Positions 26,586 through 35,579 of a stretch of DNA of 64,000 nucleotides are shown in pieces. Position 1 is the first letter of the stretch, and the number at the start of each line of letters is the position of its first letter. Both the position numbers and the translations under genes were made by a program. The stretch comes from CBDVBE01 sp964543525. GTDB taxonomy: Bacteria > Fibrobacterota > Chitinivibrionia > Chitinivibrionales > JANQEN01. The notes below the pieces were generated by a model. The model saw only the letters and a program-made list of their open reading frames with translations, searched no databases and was not told the DNA's origin. The DNA lies in assembly GCA_964543525.1 (NCBI GenBank), contig CAZIYW010000012.1:1-64000 (forward strand), in the 5' to 3' direction.

Positions 26586-28024
26586 TTATTGTATGACGAA
26601 TTTCTCACACTGGAATGTTTCACCCGAAGAAGTTTTCATGAGGAAAACCCCTGACGAAAGAGAATAATCTAGGGGTACAGAAAGAAAAGATTTATTCCCC
26701 TTTACAGGTAGTTTTACAATCCTCTTCACCACCAGCACCCCTTTACTTTTAAATAATGAAACCTCAAAAGGCCCGGATGGAATAGCTGCGCAATCCCTCA
26801 AATGGAGAAACAGGTTTTTTCCTGAAACATGCACCTCCAATTCACCAATCTGCTGAGTATGCGGTGTAGGATTCTTATGTATTGGAGTCGGATCAGTTCG
26901 GATCAGTATTGTATATCATAATTTCAGGATGATTGGTATAATTCACTGTATCGATAATCCGTGAATAGTCTATAAGGGAGATACCTTTTAAACCATAGGC
27001 GCAAGTAGGTGATAACGTATCGAGGTTGGCAACCGTAACGACTTTTGACTTGATCAGTGAACCAGTGGTGGACAACTCGTTAATGGTTATCTCCAGTGCC
27101 GACCCGGTAAGGCAGAGATAGTGCGTGTCCAAAAAGGTAATATCAAACAGTAATGTATTACTGAAAACCTGTAGCGGCTGAGAATCCAGTATTGTACTGT
27201 CACTTGTTATCCGTTTTACGTGTATAAGCGAATCTTTCTCATATATAACAAAAAAAATATTCCCCGTCAAATGTCAGTTTATAATCATCCCTATAATAAT
27301 CGATCGTATCAATAACAAAATTACCACTTACAAGCTCTCCTTCAGGAGAGATAAAAAAACCGGTCAGACCACATCCAAAAGGACCTGAAACCTCAGGGTG
27401 TGCCTCTTTTTTCACCCCCAGTTTTTCCATACAACCAGATAATTATCTGTACCATAAGCAACTTCGTCATCCTGCGACGCATCACAACAGAATCTTGTAA
27501 CAGTGTCTACAGGCGCTCCTGAAGGTGTAAACAGGTGGCAATCTACCGGATAACCTAACAAGGAAACAGAAAGAAAGTTGTTGCCGTCAAATACCAGTGA
27601 CGGTTTAATATACCCGCTATAATTCATACTGCATTTATTTATTAAAAGGTTGTTCTGGATAATATCAAACGATTGATCAATCAGCGCAGCGTAATGATAT
27701 CTCCTTTGTTTATTCCAGGCAACAATATACTTGTCATTGTCATCCAACCATATTGTGGCAGGTGCATAGGAATTATCGGGCACCGGAGATATCTGTATTG
27801 GATCGCTGCCGATAAATGCACCGGACATATCCACCTGCTGCACAAAAACATATGAATGCGAGCCATCTTCCGACTCCTGCCATACAATATAAAACCGGGA
27901 GCCGTCAAAGGTGATATCAGGACATTCCTGGACAACAGCTGTTAAAAATCGGGGAAAAGCAAGTAATACCAGCAGGTAGGTTAAAAGATTTTTTTCTTCC
28001 TGGAAAGGGTGATGACATACTCAT
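26586..28024 (-). pseudogene. Exported-protein gene broken by four frameshifts
   Basis: Conceptually one gene of about 480 codons read from 28024 (or ATG 28018, after AAAGGA). It encodes a signal peptide KNLLTYLLVLLAFPRFLTA, a repetitive beta-rich middle (FDGSRFYIVWQE, DGNNFLSVSL, TDNYLVVWK, the WD/propeller-like 'FDGxxYLVVW' pattern) and a C-terminal sorting-like module (VSLFKSKGVLVVKRIV ... SSGVFLMKTSSGETFQCEKFVIQ). Four frame changes break it: an extra base in a run of seven T (27989-27995), a missing base near the A5/G5 runs around 27415-27427, an extra base in a run of eight A (27250-27257), and a 10-bp tandem duplication (26888-26907). Correcting each joins the open frames smoothly. Confidence 0.75.
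26888..26907. repeat. 10-bp tandem duplication inside the broken gene
   Basis: TCGGATCAGT occurs twice in direct succession (26888-26897, 26898-26907). Removing one copy restores the frame on the minus strand, giving NTDPTPIHKNPTPHTQQIGE across the break, so the duplication is a recent disabling event. Confidence 0.85.
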
Positions 28025-28404
28025 GCGTCCTTTCAAATGAAATAAAGCTCATTCTCCCTCTCCATATTCATTAATATATTCCGTGTAATGAAAAGATGAT
28101 GAAATAAATTCAAAAAAGGGTTTAAAATTACTAAACAGCAATTTTACGTATTAACGCAGGAGGTTGTCATTTATTAATTAATATCTTTTTTTTGAAAATA
28201 CCTGAAAGTGCTAACAACGGCGTGAAATTGTAGTAAACCCAACGTTTTGAAAATGTTGAGAATAATGCAGTATAATACCGGCTATATTGACGAAGAACTC
28301 TCCAATTTTTACTATAAAGGGGGAAGAAAATAATTTAACTATAAATCTATGAAGAAAATCAACTAAAAAATGTTCAATTTCAAACCGGTGGCTTTACACT
28401 ACTT
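28025..28404. other. Intergenic stretch between two degraded genes
   Basis: This 380-base stretch is AT-rich. No ribosome site, terminator or supported coding frame is seen beyond the upstream signals of the broken gene at its left end. It may once have held the rest of the sensor gene whose fragment follows. Confidence 0.35.
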
Positions 28405-28686
28405 TTAAAACGGTGATGACAGATTTTCCGGATCAGTCTCATAAACCCTGAAAGAATAACCGTCATATTTGTTGATTCCTGCCTCAGTGCCTATCCATAT
28501 AAAACCGTTATCATCCTGAACAATACTCCGGGCGAAACTCTGAGAAAGTCCTTCCTCAACTGATAAATGCCGAAATCTTATATTGTCACCCTGGGCACGG
28601 AGACTATTCGGCAGGGCAAAAAGAAGTAAAAGAAATACTATACCTATAGGTCCTTTTATTCTATAACCATTCAGGTCCATAAGCAT
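28405..28686 (-). pseudogene. N-terminal fragment of a large two-component-propeller sensor
   Basis: The 93 residues hold a signal peptide (GIVFLLLLFALPNSLRA) and the first strand set of a 'regulator propeller' sensor: IRFRHLSVEEGLSQSFARSIVQDDNGFIWIGTEAGINKYDGYSFRVY. Complete members of this group are typically 900-1,400 residues, with about 14 such repeats, a YYY domain and a kinase or cyclase output. Here the frame ends after NLSSPF, and 380 bases without any continuation follow. The gene is therefore best read as a deletion remnant. Confidence 0.75.
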
Positions 28687-28887
28687 GGTTAATTATATCA
28701 TAGTGGGAGGGCTTTAACAATAGCGAAAGTATTTCTGCGATCTATGTTATTTGTGCTTATCAATTGTGTAAATATTGTCTCTCTTTAAAACAATGTTAAC
28801 CACGACTTTCGATTTTCAAATTCACTCTCGGTTTTATACCAGACTCCTGCGAACCACCGCCTACCCGTTCTCCGGCGGCCTCTCTTT

Positions 28888-31404
28888 TTATCCGTCAAGA
28901 TCCACCTGCACCGGTTTCACCCTCCAGATTTCATCGGCATACTGCTGAATGGCCCTGTCGGATGAAAAGGTCCCCATGTTGGCAACGTTGCGTATCGACA
29001 TCTCAGTCCATCGTGATTGATCGCGGTAGGTCTCACATGCCCGCTTGTGACAGGCGGTGTATGCCTCGAAATCGGCGCATACCAGATACCGGTCATTACT
29101 CAGAAGTGAATCTATAAGCGGTTTGAATAAGTCCGGTTTTTCCGGGTTAAAGAAATTCTTATTGACAAGATCGATTACCTTTCGAAGATTCTCGCTTTGC
29201 TTGTAAAAATCATACGGTACGTACCCGTTTGCTTTCAATTCGTCAACCTCATGGGCGCGCAGGCCGAAAATAAACATGTTCTCTTCACCAATCTGCTCAC
29301 ACATCTCTATAGTTGCTCCGTCCATAGTACCGATTGTCAGCGCCCCGTTTAACGCAAATTTCATATTACCCGTGCCGGAAGCTTCCGTCCCGGCGGTGGA
29401 TATCTGCTCTGAAAGATCCGCTGCCGGAATAAGATACTCGGCCAGTGAAACACGGTAATTGGGTATAAAATGTATCTGAAGAAGATCTTTTGTATCAGGA
29501 TCGCAGTTGATTACACCCGCAACACTGTTGATAAATTTAATTATCAGTTTTGCCGTATAATACCCGGGGGCTGCTTTCCCACCAAAGAAAACCGTTCGCG
29601 GAACAAAATTTTCTCTGTCTCCCTCTTTTAATCGATTGTAGCTATGGATGCAATGAAGAATGTTCAACAACTGTCTCTTATATTCATGGATTCGTTTTAC
29701 CTGTACATCAAAGAGTGTATTAACTGGTATCTCGATTCCCTCCCATTTCTGTAACTTTTCCGCAAGCTTCTTTTTACCGGTATCTTTTACCGCGCGCCAC
29801 TCTTCCTGGAATGAAGGATCACCGGCATACTGTTCAAGCTCCTTCAGTGCATGAAGATTTTTTACCCAGCGGTCACCGATACGACTGGTAATCAGGGCTG
29901 CAAGCGGCTCATTTGCCTTGTAGAGCCAGCGACGCTGGGTAATACCGTTGGTTTTATTGTTGAACTTCTCCGGCCAGAGCTCATAAAAATCACGGACAAT
30001 CCCGCTCTTCAGGAGCCTGGTATGCAGATCAGCAACACCATTTACCGAATGGCTGCCCACAATTGCCAGAAAAGCCATCCGTACCATGGGCTCAGCACCT
30101 TCTTCGATAAGAGACATCCTTCGGCGGCGCTCTGTATCTCCCGGGTATTTATAGGAAACCTGCCGAAGAAAGCGACTGTTAATGGTATATATGATATCTA
30201 AATGGCGAGGAAGGAGCGATTTTATCATACTGACCGGCCATTTCTCCAATGCCTCCGGCATCAGGGTGTGGTTGGTATAGGCAAAGGTCTTTACCACGAT
30301 ATTCCATGCTTTATCCCACGGTACCAGGTGTTCATCAACCAGTAAACGCATCAACTCGGCAATCGCTATTGACGGATGGGTGTCATTCAACTGAATGGCA
30401 TTTTTCCTGGGGAAATCGGAAAAACCGGTATGGTGCTTCAGATACCGGCGAATAATATCCTGCAGTGATGCAGAAGTAAAGAAATACTGCTGCTTCAGCC
30501 GCAGCTCCCTGCCGCTGTGGTTCTGATCGTTGGGATATAGTACTTTGGATATATTCTCACTGGTCAATTTATCCTCACAGGCGGCAATATAATCTCCCTC
30601 CTGAAATCGCTCCAGATCAAGCTCTGTCGCTGACCGCGCGGACCACAACCTGAGGGTGTTGACGGTATTCGTTTTAAATCCGGGAATCGGTGTGTCAAAC
30701 GGTACGGCAATAACATCGTCGGTATCAATCCAATGGGCAGTTTCCGTACCGTCGTCATGCGTTTCATACTCAACATGACCATAAAACTTGACCCTGCATT
30801 TATACTCGGGTCGCTCTATCTCCCACGGATTCACATTCTCGAGCCAGTGCTCCGGCAGCTCCTTCTGATAGCCGTTAATAATTTTCTGGGTGAAAATGCC
30901 AAATTCATACCGGATACCATACCCGATAGCCGGCAGCTCCATCGTCGCCATTGAGTCAAGAAAACAGGCTGCCAGGCGTCCCAGGCCGCCGTTGCCGAGA
31001 CCGGCATCAACCTCCCGATCCTCAATTTCCCCATAGTCAAGGCCAAGCTCTCGCATGGCTTCCTTGCAGGAATCGTTCATCCCCAGATTCATCACATTGT
31101 TCCCCAGCAGCCGACCCATGAGAAACTCAAGGGAAAGATAATAAATCCTTTTTGTGTCAACCGCGTAATACTTCTGCTGGGTGAGAATCCATCGTTCGAT
31201 AAGGCGGCTGCGGACTGTATAGGCAAGACTTAAGTACCCGTCATATGGAGTAAAGGTAAATCTGTCTTTTGCAATATAATAACTAAGGTTTGCCATAAAA
31301 TTTCGGCGGATACTCTCCGTATCCATACCCTTGAAGTGCGTTGACCAGTTACGGTCCCCCCATATCGTATCAGGCTGAAGAGTATTTTTTTGTTCTGTTT
31401 CCAT
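28888..31404 (-). CDS. glgP: Glycogen phosphorylase
   Basis: An 838-residue pyridoxal-phosphate enzyme that releases glucose-1-phosphate from glycogen or maltodextrin in the cytoplasm. The family length is about 800-840. The PLP-lysine region EASGTGNMKFALNGALTIGT lies in the C-terminal third. The N-terminal part holds GLGNGGLGRLAACFLDSMA, and FGGKAAPGYYTAKLIIK is present. Its start at 31404 is followed by MFNTLQ-like polar residues. No glg synthesis genes are adjacent, so it stands alone. Confidence 0.96.
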   Translation of the reverse strand: METEQKNTLQPDTIWGDRNWSTHFKGMDTESIRRNFMANLSYYIAKDRFTFTPYDGYLSLAYTVRSRLIERWILTQQKYYAVDTKRIYYLSLEFLMGRLLGNNVMNLGMNDSCKEAMRELGLDYGEIEDREVDAGLGNGGLGRLAACFLDSMATMELPAIGYGIRYEFGIFTQKIINGYQKELPEHWLENVNPWEIERPEYKCRVKFYGHVEYETHDDGTETAHWIDTDDVIAVPFDTPIPGFKTNTVNTLRLWSARSATELDLERFQEGDYIAACEDKLTSENISKVLYPNDQNHSGRELRLKQQYFFTSASLQDIIRRYLKHHTGFSDFPRKNAIQLNDTHPSIAIAELMRLLVDEHLVPWDKAWNIVVKTFAYTNHTLMPEALEKWPVSMIKSLLPRHLDIIYTINSRFLRQVSYKYPGDTERRRRMSLIEEGAEPMVRMAFLAIVGSHSVNGVADLHTRLLKSGIVRDFYELWPEKFNNKTNGITQRRWLYKANEPLAALITSRIGDRWVKNLHALKELEQYAGDPSFQEEWRAVKDTGKKKLAEKLQKWEGIEIPVNTLFDVQVKRIHEYKRQLLNILHCIHSYNRLKEGDRENFVPRTVFFGGKAAPGYYTAKLIIKFINSVAGVINCDPDTKDLLQIHFIPNYRVSLAEYLIPAADLSEQISTAGTEASGTGNMKFALNGALTIGTMDGATIEMCEQIGEENMFIFGLRAHEVDELKANGYVPYDFYKQSENLRKVIDLVNKNFFNPEKPDLFKPLIDSLLSNDRYLVCADFEAYTACHKRACETYRDQSRWTEMSIRNVANMGTFSSDRAIQQYADEIWRVKPVQVDLDG

Positions 31405-31606
31405 GGTATTGTCCCTTCACATATACAATTATCTAGCAAGTATATATTATCGGCAACAGGAAATCAATCACTATGGCTGGATAGTAAAACCGAGTGGCAA
31501 CGGAAAGTTTTTTAAGATATGGTTTCATTCCCCTCGTATTCGGATTCAAGGGATTTTTATGGTTAAATATAAGTAAATAGTGGGAATGTTATCAGGTATA
31601 GATATA

Positions 31607-31636
31607 AAGAGGAGCAAACTCTTGTTTGCTCCTCTT
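31607..31636 (-). terminator. Perfect 13-bp hairpin, possible terminator
   Basis: AAGAGGAGCAAAC pairs perfectly with GTTTGCTCCTCTT across a 4-base loop. On the minus strand TATATC follows, without a clean T-run. It is a weak terminator for the leftward bactofilin-M23-parBA transcript or another RNA structure. Confidence 0.5.
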
Positions 31637-31756
31637 CTACCACACACTTAACCATAAAAAGGAGGGATTAAAAATAAATGAGACACACTTCATTCATATA
31701 TACGCGTATGTGGAATAGTATATTGTCATTTTTATTTTTTTTCTTTTATTATATTG

Positions 31757-31855
31757 TTATCAACACTGTTTGCCAACATTTATTCACAATGTTAGCAATA
31801 TAACAACTCACATAATATCATGGTATTATATAATATCAACACAATGATATCAACA
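31757..31855 (+). other. Cluster of DnaA-box-like 9-mers
   Basis: Four 9-mers on the plus strand lie within 99 bases: TTATCAACA (31757), TTATTCACA (31780), ATATCAACA (31833) and ATATCAACA (31847). Each differs from TTATCCACA at one or two positions. TATCAACA recurs three times in the dnaA-dnaN gap too. Function is inferred only. Confidence 0.4.
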
Positions 31856-31870
31856 TTTTGTTAACTTTTC

Positions 31871-32224
31871 TCACACCTTTTCCGCATCACCATTGGTCAT
31901 AGAACAGTTACCGTGGAATATAGCTCCTTCATTGATAACAAGATCCTTTGTCCGAAGATCACCTATGAGTGAAGCATTCTGCTCCAGTTCAACACGGTCT
32001 TCAACCATCAGGTTCCCGACAATCTGCCCGCCGATAATAGCACTTTTTGCCTTGATATCCGCATTAACTATTCCAGAACCGCTTATTGTTATTTCTTCTG
32101 ATGTCTCGATTCTTCCTTTAATAGATCCTTCAATACGCAGATTATGCGGTACAACCATGGAACCCTCAAAAACAGTACCTTCACCAAGAATTGTATAAGA
32201 TCCCTTGCCGTGACCTTTCTCCAT
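31871..32224 (-). CDS. Bactofilin
   Basis: A 117-residue protein with the bactofilin (polymer-forming cytoskeletal) core of short beta-helix rungs: GSMVVPHNLRIEGSIKGRIETSEEITISGSGIVNADIKAKSAIIGGQIVGNL. Bactofilins self-assemble into filaments that place cell-wall enzymes and can bind ParB/PadC-type partners. The M23 peptidase gene lies 42 bases upstream, the usual pairing (as with CcmA/Csd1), so the two likely shape the cell wall together. Ribosome site AAGGAG precedes the start. Confidence 0.9.
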   Translation of the reverse strand: MEKGHGKGSYTILGEGTVFEGSMVVPHNLRIEGSIKGRIETSEEITISGSGIVNADIKAKSAIIGGQIVGNLMVEDRVELEQNASLIGDLRTKDLVINEGAIFHGNCSMTNGDAEKV

Positions 32225-32266
32225 AACATGCTCCTTATATCGTTAAATATCAATATGTTATCTCAC

Positions 32267-33133
32267 TTAAAGCCGCTTATATATGTATTTCTCCGGGTCA
32301 ACATTCTTGCCGTCTCTTAGTATCTCATAGTGTACATGGGGTGCTGATGATCTCCCGGTATTCCCTAAAAGCGCGATTGTCTGACCTCTTTGCACACGGT
32401 CACCTTTAGCCACGAGTGCCTGCATACAATGACCGTATCTGGTTATAAAACCAAACTTATGTTTAATCGTCACAATAAGTCCGAAATAGGTATCGTGCGA
32501 AACATCATGCACAACTCCGGGTGCGGTTGCACGAATGGGTGTTCCGGTTGTCGCTGCAACATCCAGCCCGAGATGATTATCACCCGGTGTTTTTGTGTCC
32601 TTATTAAACCTTTTGGTTATCCAACCGTCAACCGGACTGATATTTGGTATAGAGAGGGAAAGCTCTACCCCTGTGGCGGATGAAGCTTTTACTTCTTTAT
32701 ATACCTCTGCCCCCTCTGTTCTCAGATCACCGATAAAAGCATCAAGGCTGTCCTCAGTGAAAAGATCCTCGTTCTTTTTCGATAACGCTGAGACCGAGGT
32801 AATGATATCGCTTTCACCAACAGAGGTTGCCAACCGTTTCAGATAACTGCTGGTTTGCTCAATAGACACTATTTTTTGTGAGATATTCCGCAGTTTTTTA
32901 TTTTCCTCTGCAAGACGTTTATTCTCATTGAGCAAGGAATAGGTTAACTGCAGTTTCGCCCCTATTTCGCCGGATCTCAGTAAAAGGGCACTAATACCGA
33001 AAACAAAAATAATACAGAAAAAGATAAGGGCATACAGTATGGAGCGGTTTATACGGATATAAAAGGTCCGTCCATTATCATCAGGTACAAACATGACGGT
33101 GTAGGATTTCTTTTTCTTTTTCTTTTTTTTCAT
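32267..33133 (-). CDS. Membrane-anchored M23 (LytM) peptidase
   Basis: A 288-residue protein. The N-terminal region is strongly basic (eight consecutive lysines at 2-9), followed by a membrane helix (about 31-50) and a coiled-coil stretch (60-95). A C-terminal M23 peptidase domain starts at residue ~180. The zinc ligands are in place: HLGLD (about 192-196) and HVHYE (about 266-270). M23 enzymes cleave peptidoglycan cross-links. Pairing with bactofilin and closeness to parBA suggest a role in cell shape linked to division or chromosome position. Confidence 0.9.
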   Translation of the reverse strand: MKKKKKKKKSYTVMFVPDDNGRTFYIRINRSILYALIFFCIIFVFGISALLLRSGEIGAKLQLTYSLLNENKRLAEENKKLRNISQKIVSIEQTSSYLKRLATSVGESDIITSVSALSKKNEDLFTEDSLDAFIGDLRTEGAEVYKEVKASSATGVELSLSIPNISPVDGWITKRFNKDTKTPGDNHLGLDVAATTGTPIRATAPGVVHDVSHDTYFGLIVTIKHKFGFITRYGHCMQALVAKGDRVQRGQTIALLGNTGRSSAPHVHYEILRDGKNVDPEKYIYKRL

Positions 33134-33140
33134 AGTGTGT

Positions 33141-34016
33141 TCAGGGTATGAGGATATTCAGGACCCGATTCAGATCCTCTTTACTGTAATAAAATATTTC
33201 CACTTTTCCTTTTTCATTATTTTTCGTGACAATTTTCACCTCAGTACCATAGTGATACCGCAACCGCTCTTCCTGGTGAAGAATATCCGGATGGGCGGAA
33301 TGCTGCTTCACGGCACCCTGGTTTCTTTTTTTCTTTCTGTTCACATTCGGCTGTACCAGCCGCTCAACATCCCGTACAGTCAAGCCCTGTACAACAACCT
33401 TCTCGGCAAGGGCACATTGCTCTTTTGCATTATCAATTGACAAAAGGGCGCGCGCGTGGCCCGTGCTGATCGCTCCCTCCCGGACCATTACCTGTATTTG
33501 TTCCGGCAGCTTCAGTAAACGCAACGTATTGGTAATCACACTCCGGCTTTTACCCACCTGATCAGACAGCTGCTGATGTGATAATCCACACTGCAGCAGC
33601 AATTTCTGATATGACTCGGCTATTTCAACATCGTTAAGATTCTCCCGCTGAATATTCTCAACCAGAGCCATCTCAAGCATCTTGGTATCGGAAACACGCT
33701 CCTTTATTACACACGGTACCTTCGGTGAACCGAGATATTTAAGCGCCCGTAACCGGCGTTCACCGGAAACAATCTCAAACCCATCGCCCTTCCTGCGCAC
33801 CACTATCGGCTGTAAAAGCCCCTGGCTCTTAATACTGTCCGCCAGATTCTTAATATCATCATCATGGAAGGTTCTTCTTGGCTGAAAAGGGTTTGCCTGT
33901 ATCCGGGAAACTGAAATATCAACAACCTCATTCTCCACCTCGTTCTCCGGATCTGCAACCGGAATGAGATTGGATAGCCCCCGACCAAGCGCCCGGCGAC
34001 TCTTCTTAGACGTCAT
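33141..34016 (-). CDS. parB: Chromosome-partitioning protein ParB
   Basis: A 291-residue ParB/Spo0J protein that binds parS and spreads as a CTP-gated clamp. Box II GERRLRALK and the ENIQRENLN motif lie in the N-terminal CTPase domain. The helix-turn-helix follows (LSHQQLSDQVGKSRSVITNTLRLL), then a C-terminal dimer domain. It overlaps parA by 11 bases. Two perfect parS sites are found at 35564-35577 and 37430-37451, which supports function. Confidence 0.95.
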   Translation of the reverse strand: MTSKKSRRALGRGLSNLIPVADPENEVENEVVDISVSRIQANPFQPRRTFHDDDIKNLADSIKSQGLLQPIVVRRKGDGFEIVSGERRLRALKYLGSPKVPCVIKERVSDTKMLEMALVENIQRENLNDVEIAESYQKLLLQCGLSHQQLSDQVGKSRSVITNTLRLLKLPEQIQVMVREGAISTGHARALLSIDNAKEQCALAEKVVVQGLTVRDVERLVQPNVNRKKKRNQGAVKQHSAHPDILHQEERLRYHYGTEVKIVTKNNEKGKVEIFYYSKEDLNRVLNILIP

Positions 34017-34788
34017 TCTGCATGATTTCCTTTGCTAATGATAGATAACTTTCCGCTCCGGATGACATAATATCATAAAGTATAATCGGCTTTCCAAATG
34101 ATGGTGACTCTGATAATTTTACATTTCTTGGCACTATGGAGTCAAAAACTTTTCCTGAAAAACAGTTACGAACATCCTCGGCAACCTGCTTCGATAAGTT
34201 AAGCCTGCTGTCATACATGGTCAACAACACCCCTTCAATAACCAAATTCCTGTTAAGGTTCTTTTGAACCAGCCTTATGGTATTAAGCAGCTCAGCCAGC
34301 CCTTCCAAGGCATAATACTCACACTGAATGGGAATGAGAACCGAATCGGTTGCAGTAAGAACATTTATGGTAATGAGACCGAGCGAAGGCGGTGAATCAA
34401 TGATAACATAGTCGTATGCACCCCTGATATCATCAAGTGCATTGGCAAGCTGTCTCTCACGGGCAATCACATTAACCAGTTCTATTTCTGCTCCCGCAAG
34501 ATCAACGGTTGAAGGGATAATATCAAGATAGGTAATCTGTTCACTCGGTATGATAACCTCTTTGATTGAGGCCTGAGCACCGTTTTTTTTCTGATTTGTC
34601 AAAACGTCATAAACAGAAACATCTCTGGAATCCTTTTCCAGACCGATACCCGTGGTTGCATTGCACTGTGCATCCATATCAACAAGGAGCGTTTTCTTTT
34701 CTGTGGCAGCAAGGCAGGCAGCAAGATTAATTGCTGTTGTTGTCTTTCCAACCCCACCCTTCTGGTTACATACCGCAATAATCTTCAT
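34006..34788 (-). CDS. parA: Chromosome-partitioning ATPase ParA (Soj)
   Basis: A 260-residue deviant-Walker ATPase with KGGVGKTTTAINLAACLA at residues 10-27, VDMDAQCN (38-45) and DYVIIDSPPSLG. It moves ParB-parS complexes over the nucleoid. parB follows with an 11-base overlap, the usual order, and rsmG precedes it. Confidence 0.95.
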   Translation of the reverse strand: MKIIAVCNQKGGVGKTTTAINLAACLAATEKKTLLVDMDAQCNATTGIGLEKDSRDVSVYDVLTNQKKNGAQASIKEVIIPSEQITYLDIIPSTVDLAGAEIELVNVIARERQLANALDDIRGAYDYVIIDSPPSLGLITINVLTATDSVLIPIQCEYYALEGLAELLNTIRLVQKNLNRNLVIEGVLLTMYDSRLNLSKQVAEDVRNCFSGKVFDSIVPRNVKLSESPSFGKPIILYDIMSSGAESYLSLAKEIMQNDV

Positions 34789-34867
34789 CCACGAGCCTCA
34801 TATACTGAAAACTGTGTAAACCCGTTCCTGATATTTTTGAAATAAGAAATTAGTTTATCGTACGCCG

Positions 34868-35548
34868 TCACACAAGGGCAAGTGAAACAAGATTAAGTCC
34901 AAGGATCTGATTGCCAAGATCATATTCTGCAATCTCACTGATACCAATACCATTTTTCTCTTTATTCATGGTAATTTCCGCAAGCTCCTTCTCAAATTGC
35001 TTTGTCTTAAACGTATATATCCTTCCATCTTTTGCAACGAATGGTTTCGCCAGTTGTGCTATTTTAGTGAGTGAACCGATACCTCTGCTGATAATATAAT
35101 CAAATCCACTTTCCGGAATATCAATTCGCTCCGTTCTTTTATTGTGGATACGTACATTTTCAAATCCCAGTTCTGAAATAACTTCTCTCAAAAATGAAGA
35201 CTTCTTTTTGTTTGACTCTGCGAGTTCAAATGTTAAATCCGGCCTGAATATCCGTATGGGGATCGACGGGAAACCGCCTCCTGCACCGATATCAAAAACG
35301 GTGGCATTCTTTTTAAATCCGAAAAGAAGAAGCGGTTGTATAGAATCGCAGAAATGGCGGAGAAACAGTCTGTCCTCATCTTTTGGCGAAACAAGACCTA
35401 CTGCAGGATTCCATTTAATAATAAGAGAAAGATAGGTTAATATCATTTCCCTCTGATCCAAATCAGGACTTAATCCAAGACGCTCCAGTTCCTTTAATTC
35501 GTAACACTCTTTTGCTTTTGCTAGAAACGGTTTTAACTTCTCATTCAT
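34868..35548 (-). CDS. rsmG: 16S rRNA (guanine-527-N7)-methyltransferase RsmG (GidB)
   Basis: A 226-residue methyltransferase that methylates G527 of 16S rRNA. The SAM-binding motif VFDIGAGGGFPSIPI and KKSSFLREV are visible, with the family's short N-terminal helices. The ATG at 35548 is preferred over an in-frame GTG at 35554. It sits in the conserved parA-rsmG-mnmG order near the origin. Confidence 0.92.
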   Translation of the reverse strand: MNEKLKPFLAKAKECYELKELERLGLSPDLDQREMILTYLSLIIKWNPAVGLVSPKDEDRLFLRHFCDSIQPLLLFGFKKNATVFDIGAGGGFPSIPIRIFRPDLTFELAESNKKKSSFLREVISELGFENVRIHNKRTERIDIPESGFDYIISRGIGSLTKIAQLAKPFVAKDGRIYTFKTKQFEKELAEITMNKEKNGIGISEIAEYDLGNQILGLNLVSLALV

Positions 35549-35563
35549 AGGCACTATCCATAA

Positions 35564-35577
35564 GTTTCACGTGAAAC
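35564..35577. other. parS site in the rsmG-mnmG gap
   Basis: GTTTCACGTGAAAC is a perfect match to the centre of the conserved parS palindrome. The 3' flank (AT) also matches the full 16-mer, while the 5' flank is A in place of T. It lies 1.5 kb from parB. Confidence 0.9.
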
Positions 35578-35579
35578 AT

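Larger units (their letters stand above)
31405..31870. other. AT-rich intergenic region between bactofilin and glgP
   Basis: This 466-base gap contains no gene. It holds a perfect 13-bp hairpin and a cluster of DnaA-box-like 9-mers, both listed separately. Confidence 0.5.

Noticed and set aside
27415..27427. -1 programmed shift at the A5 run
   Set aside because: The sequence G-AAA-AAC is not a good slippery site, since the first codon would mispair, and three further breaks lie in the same gene.
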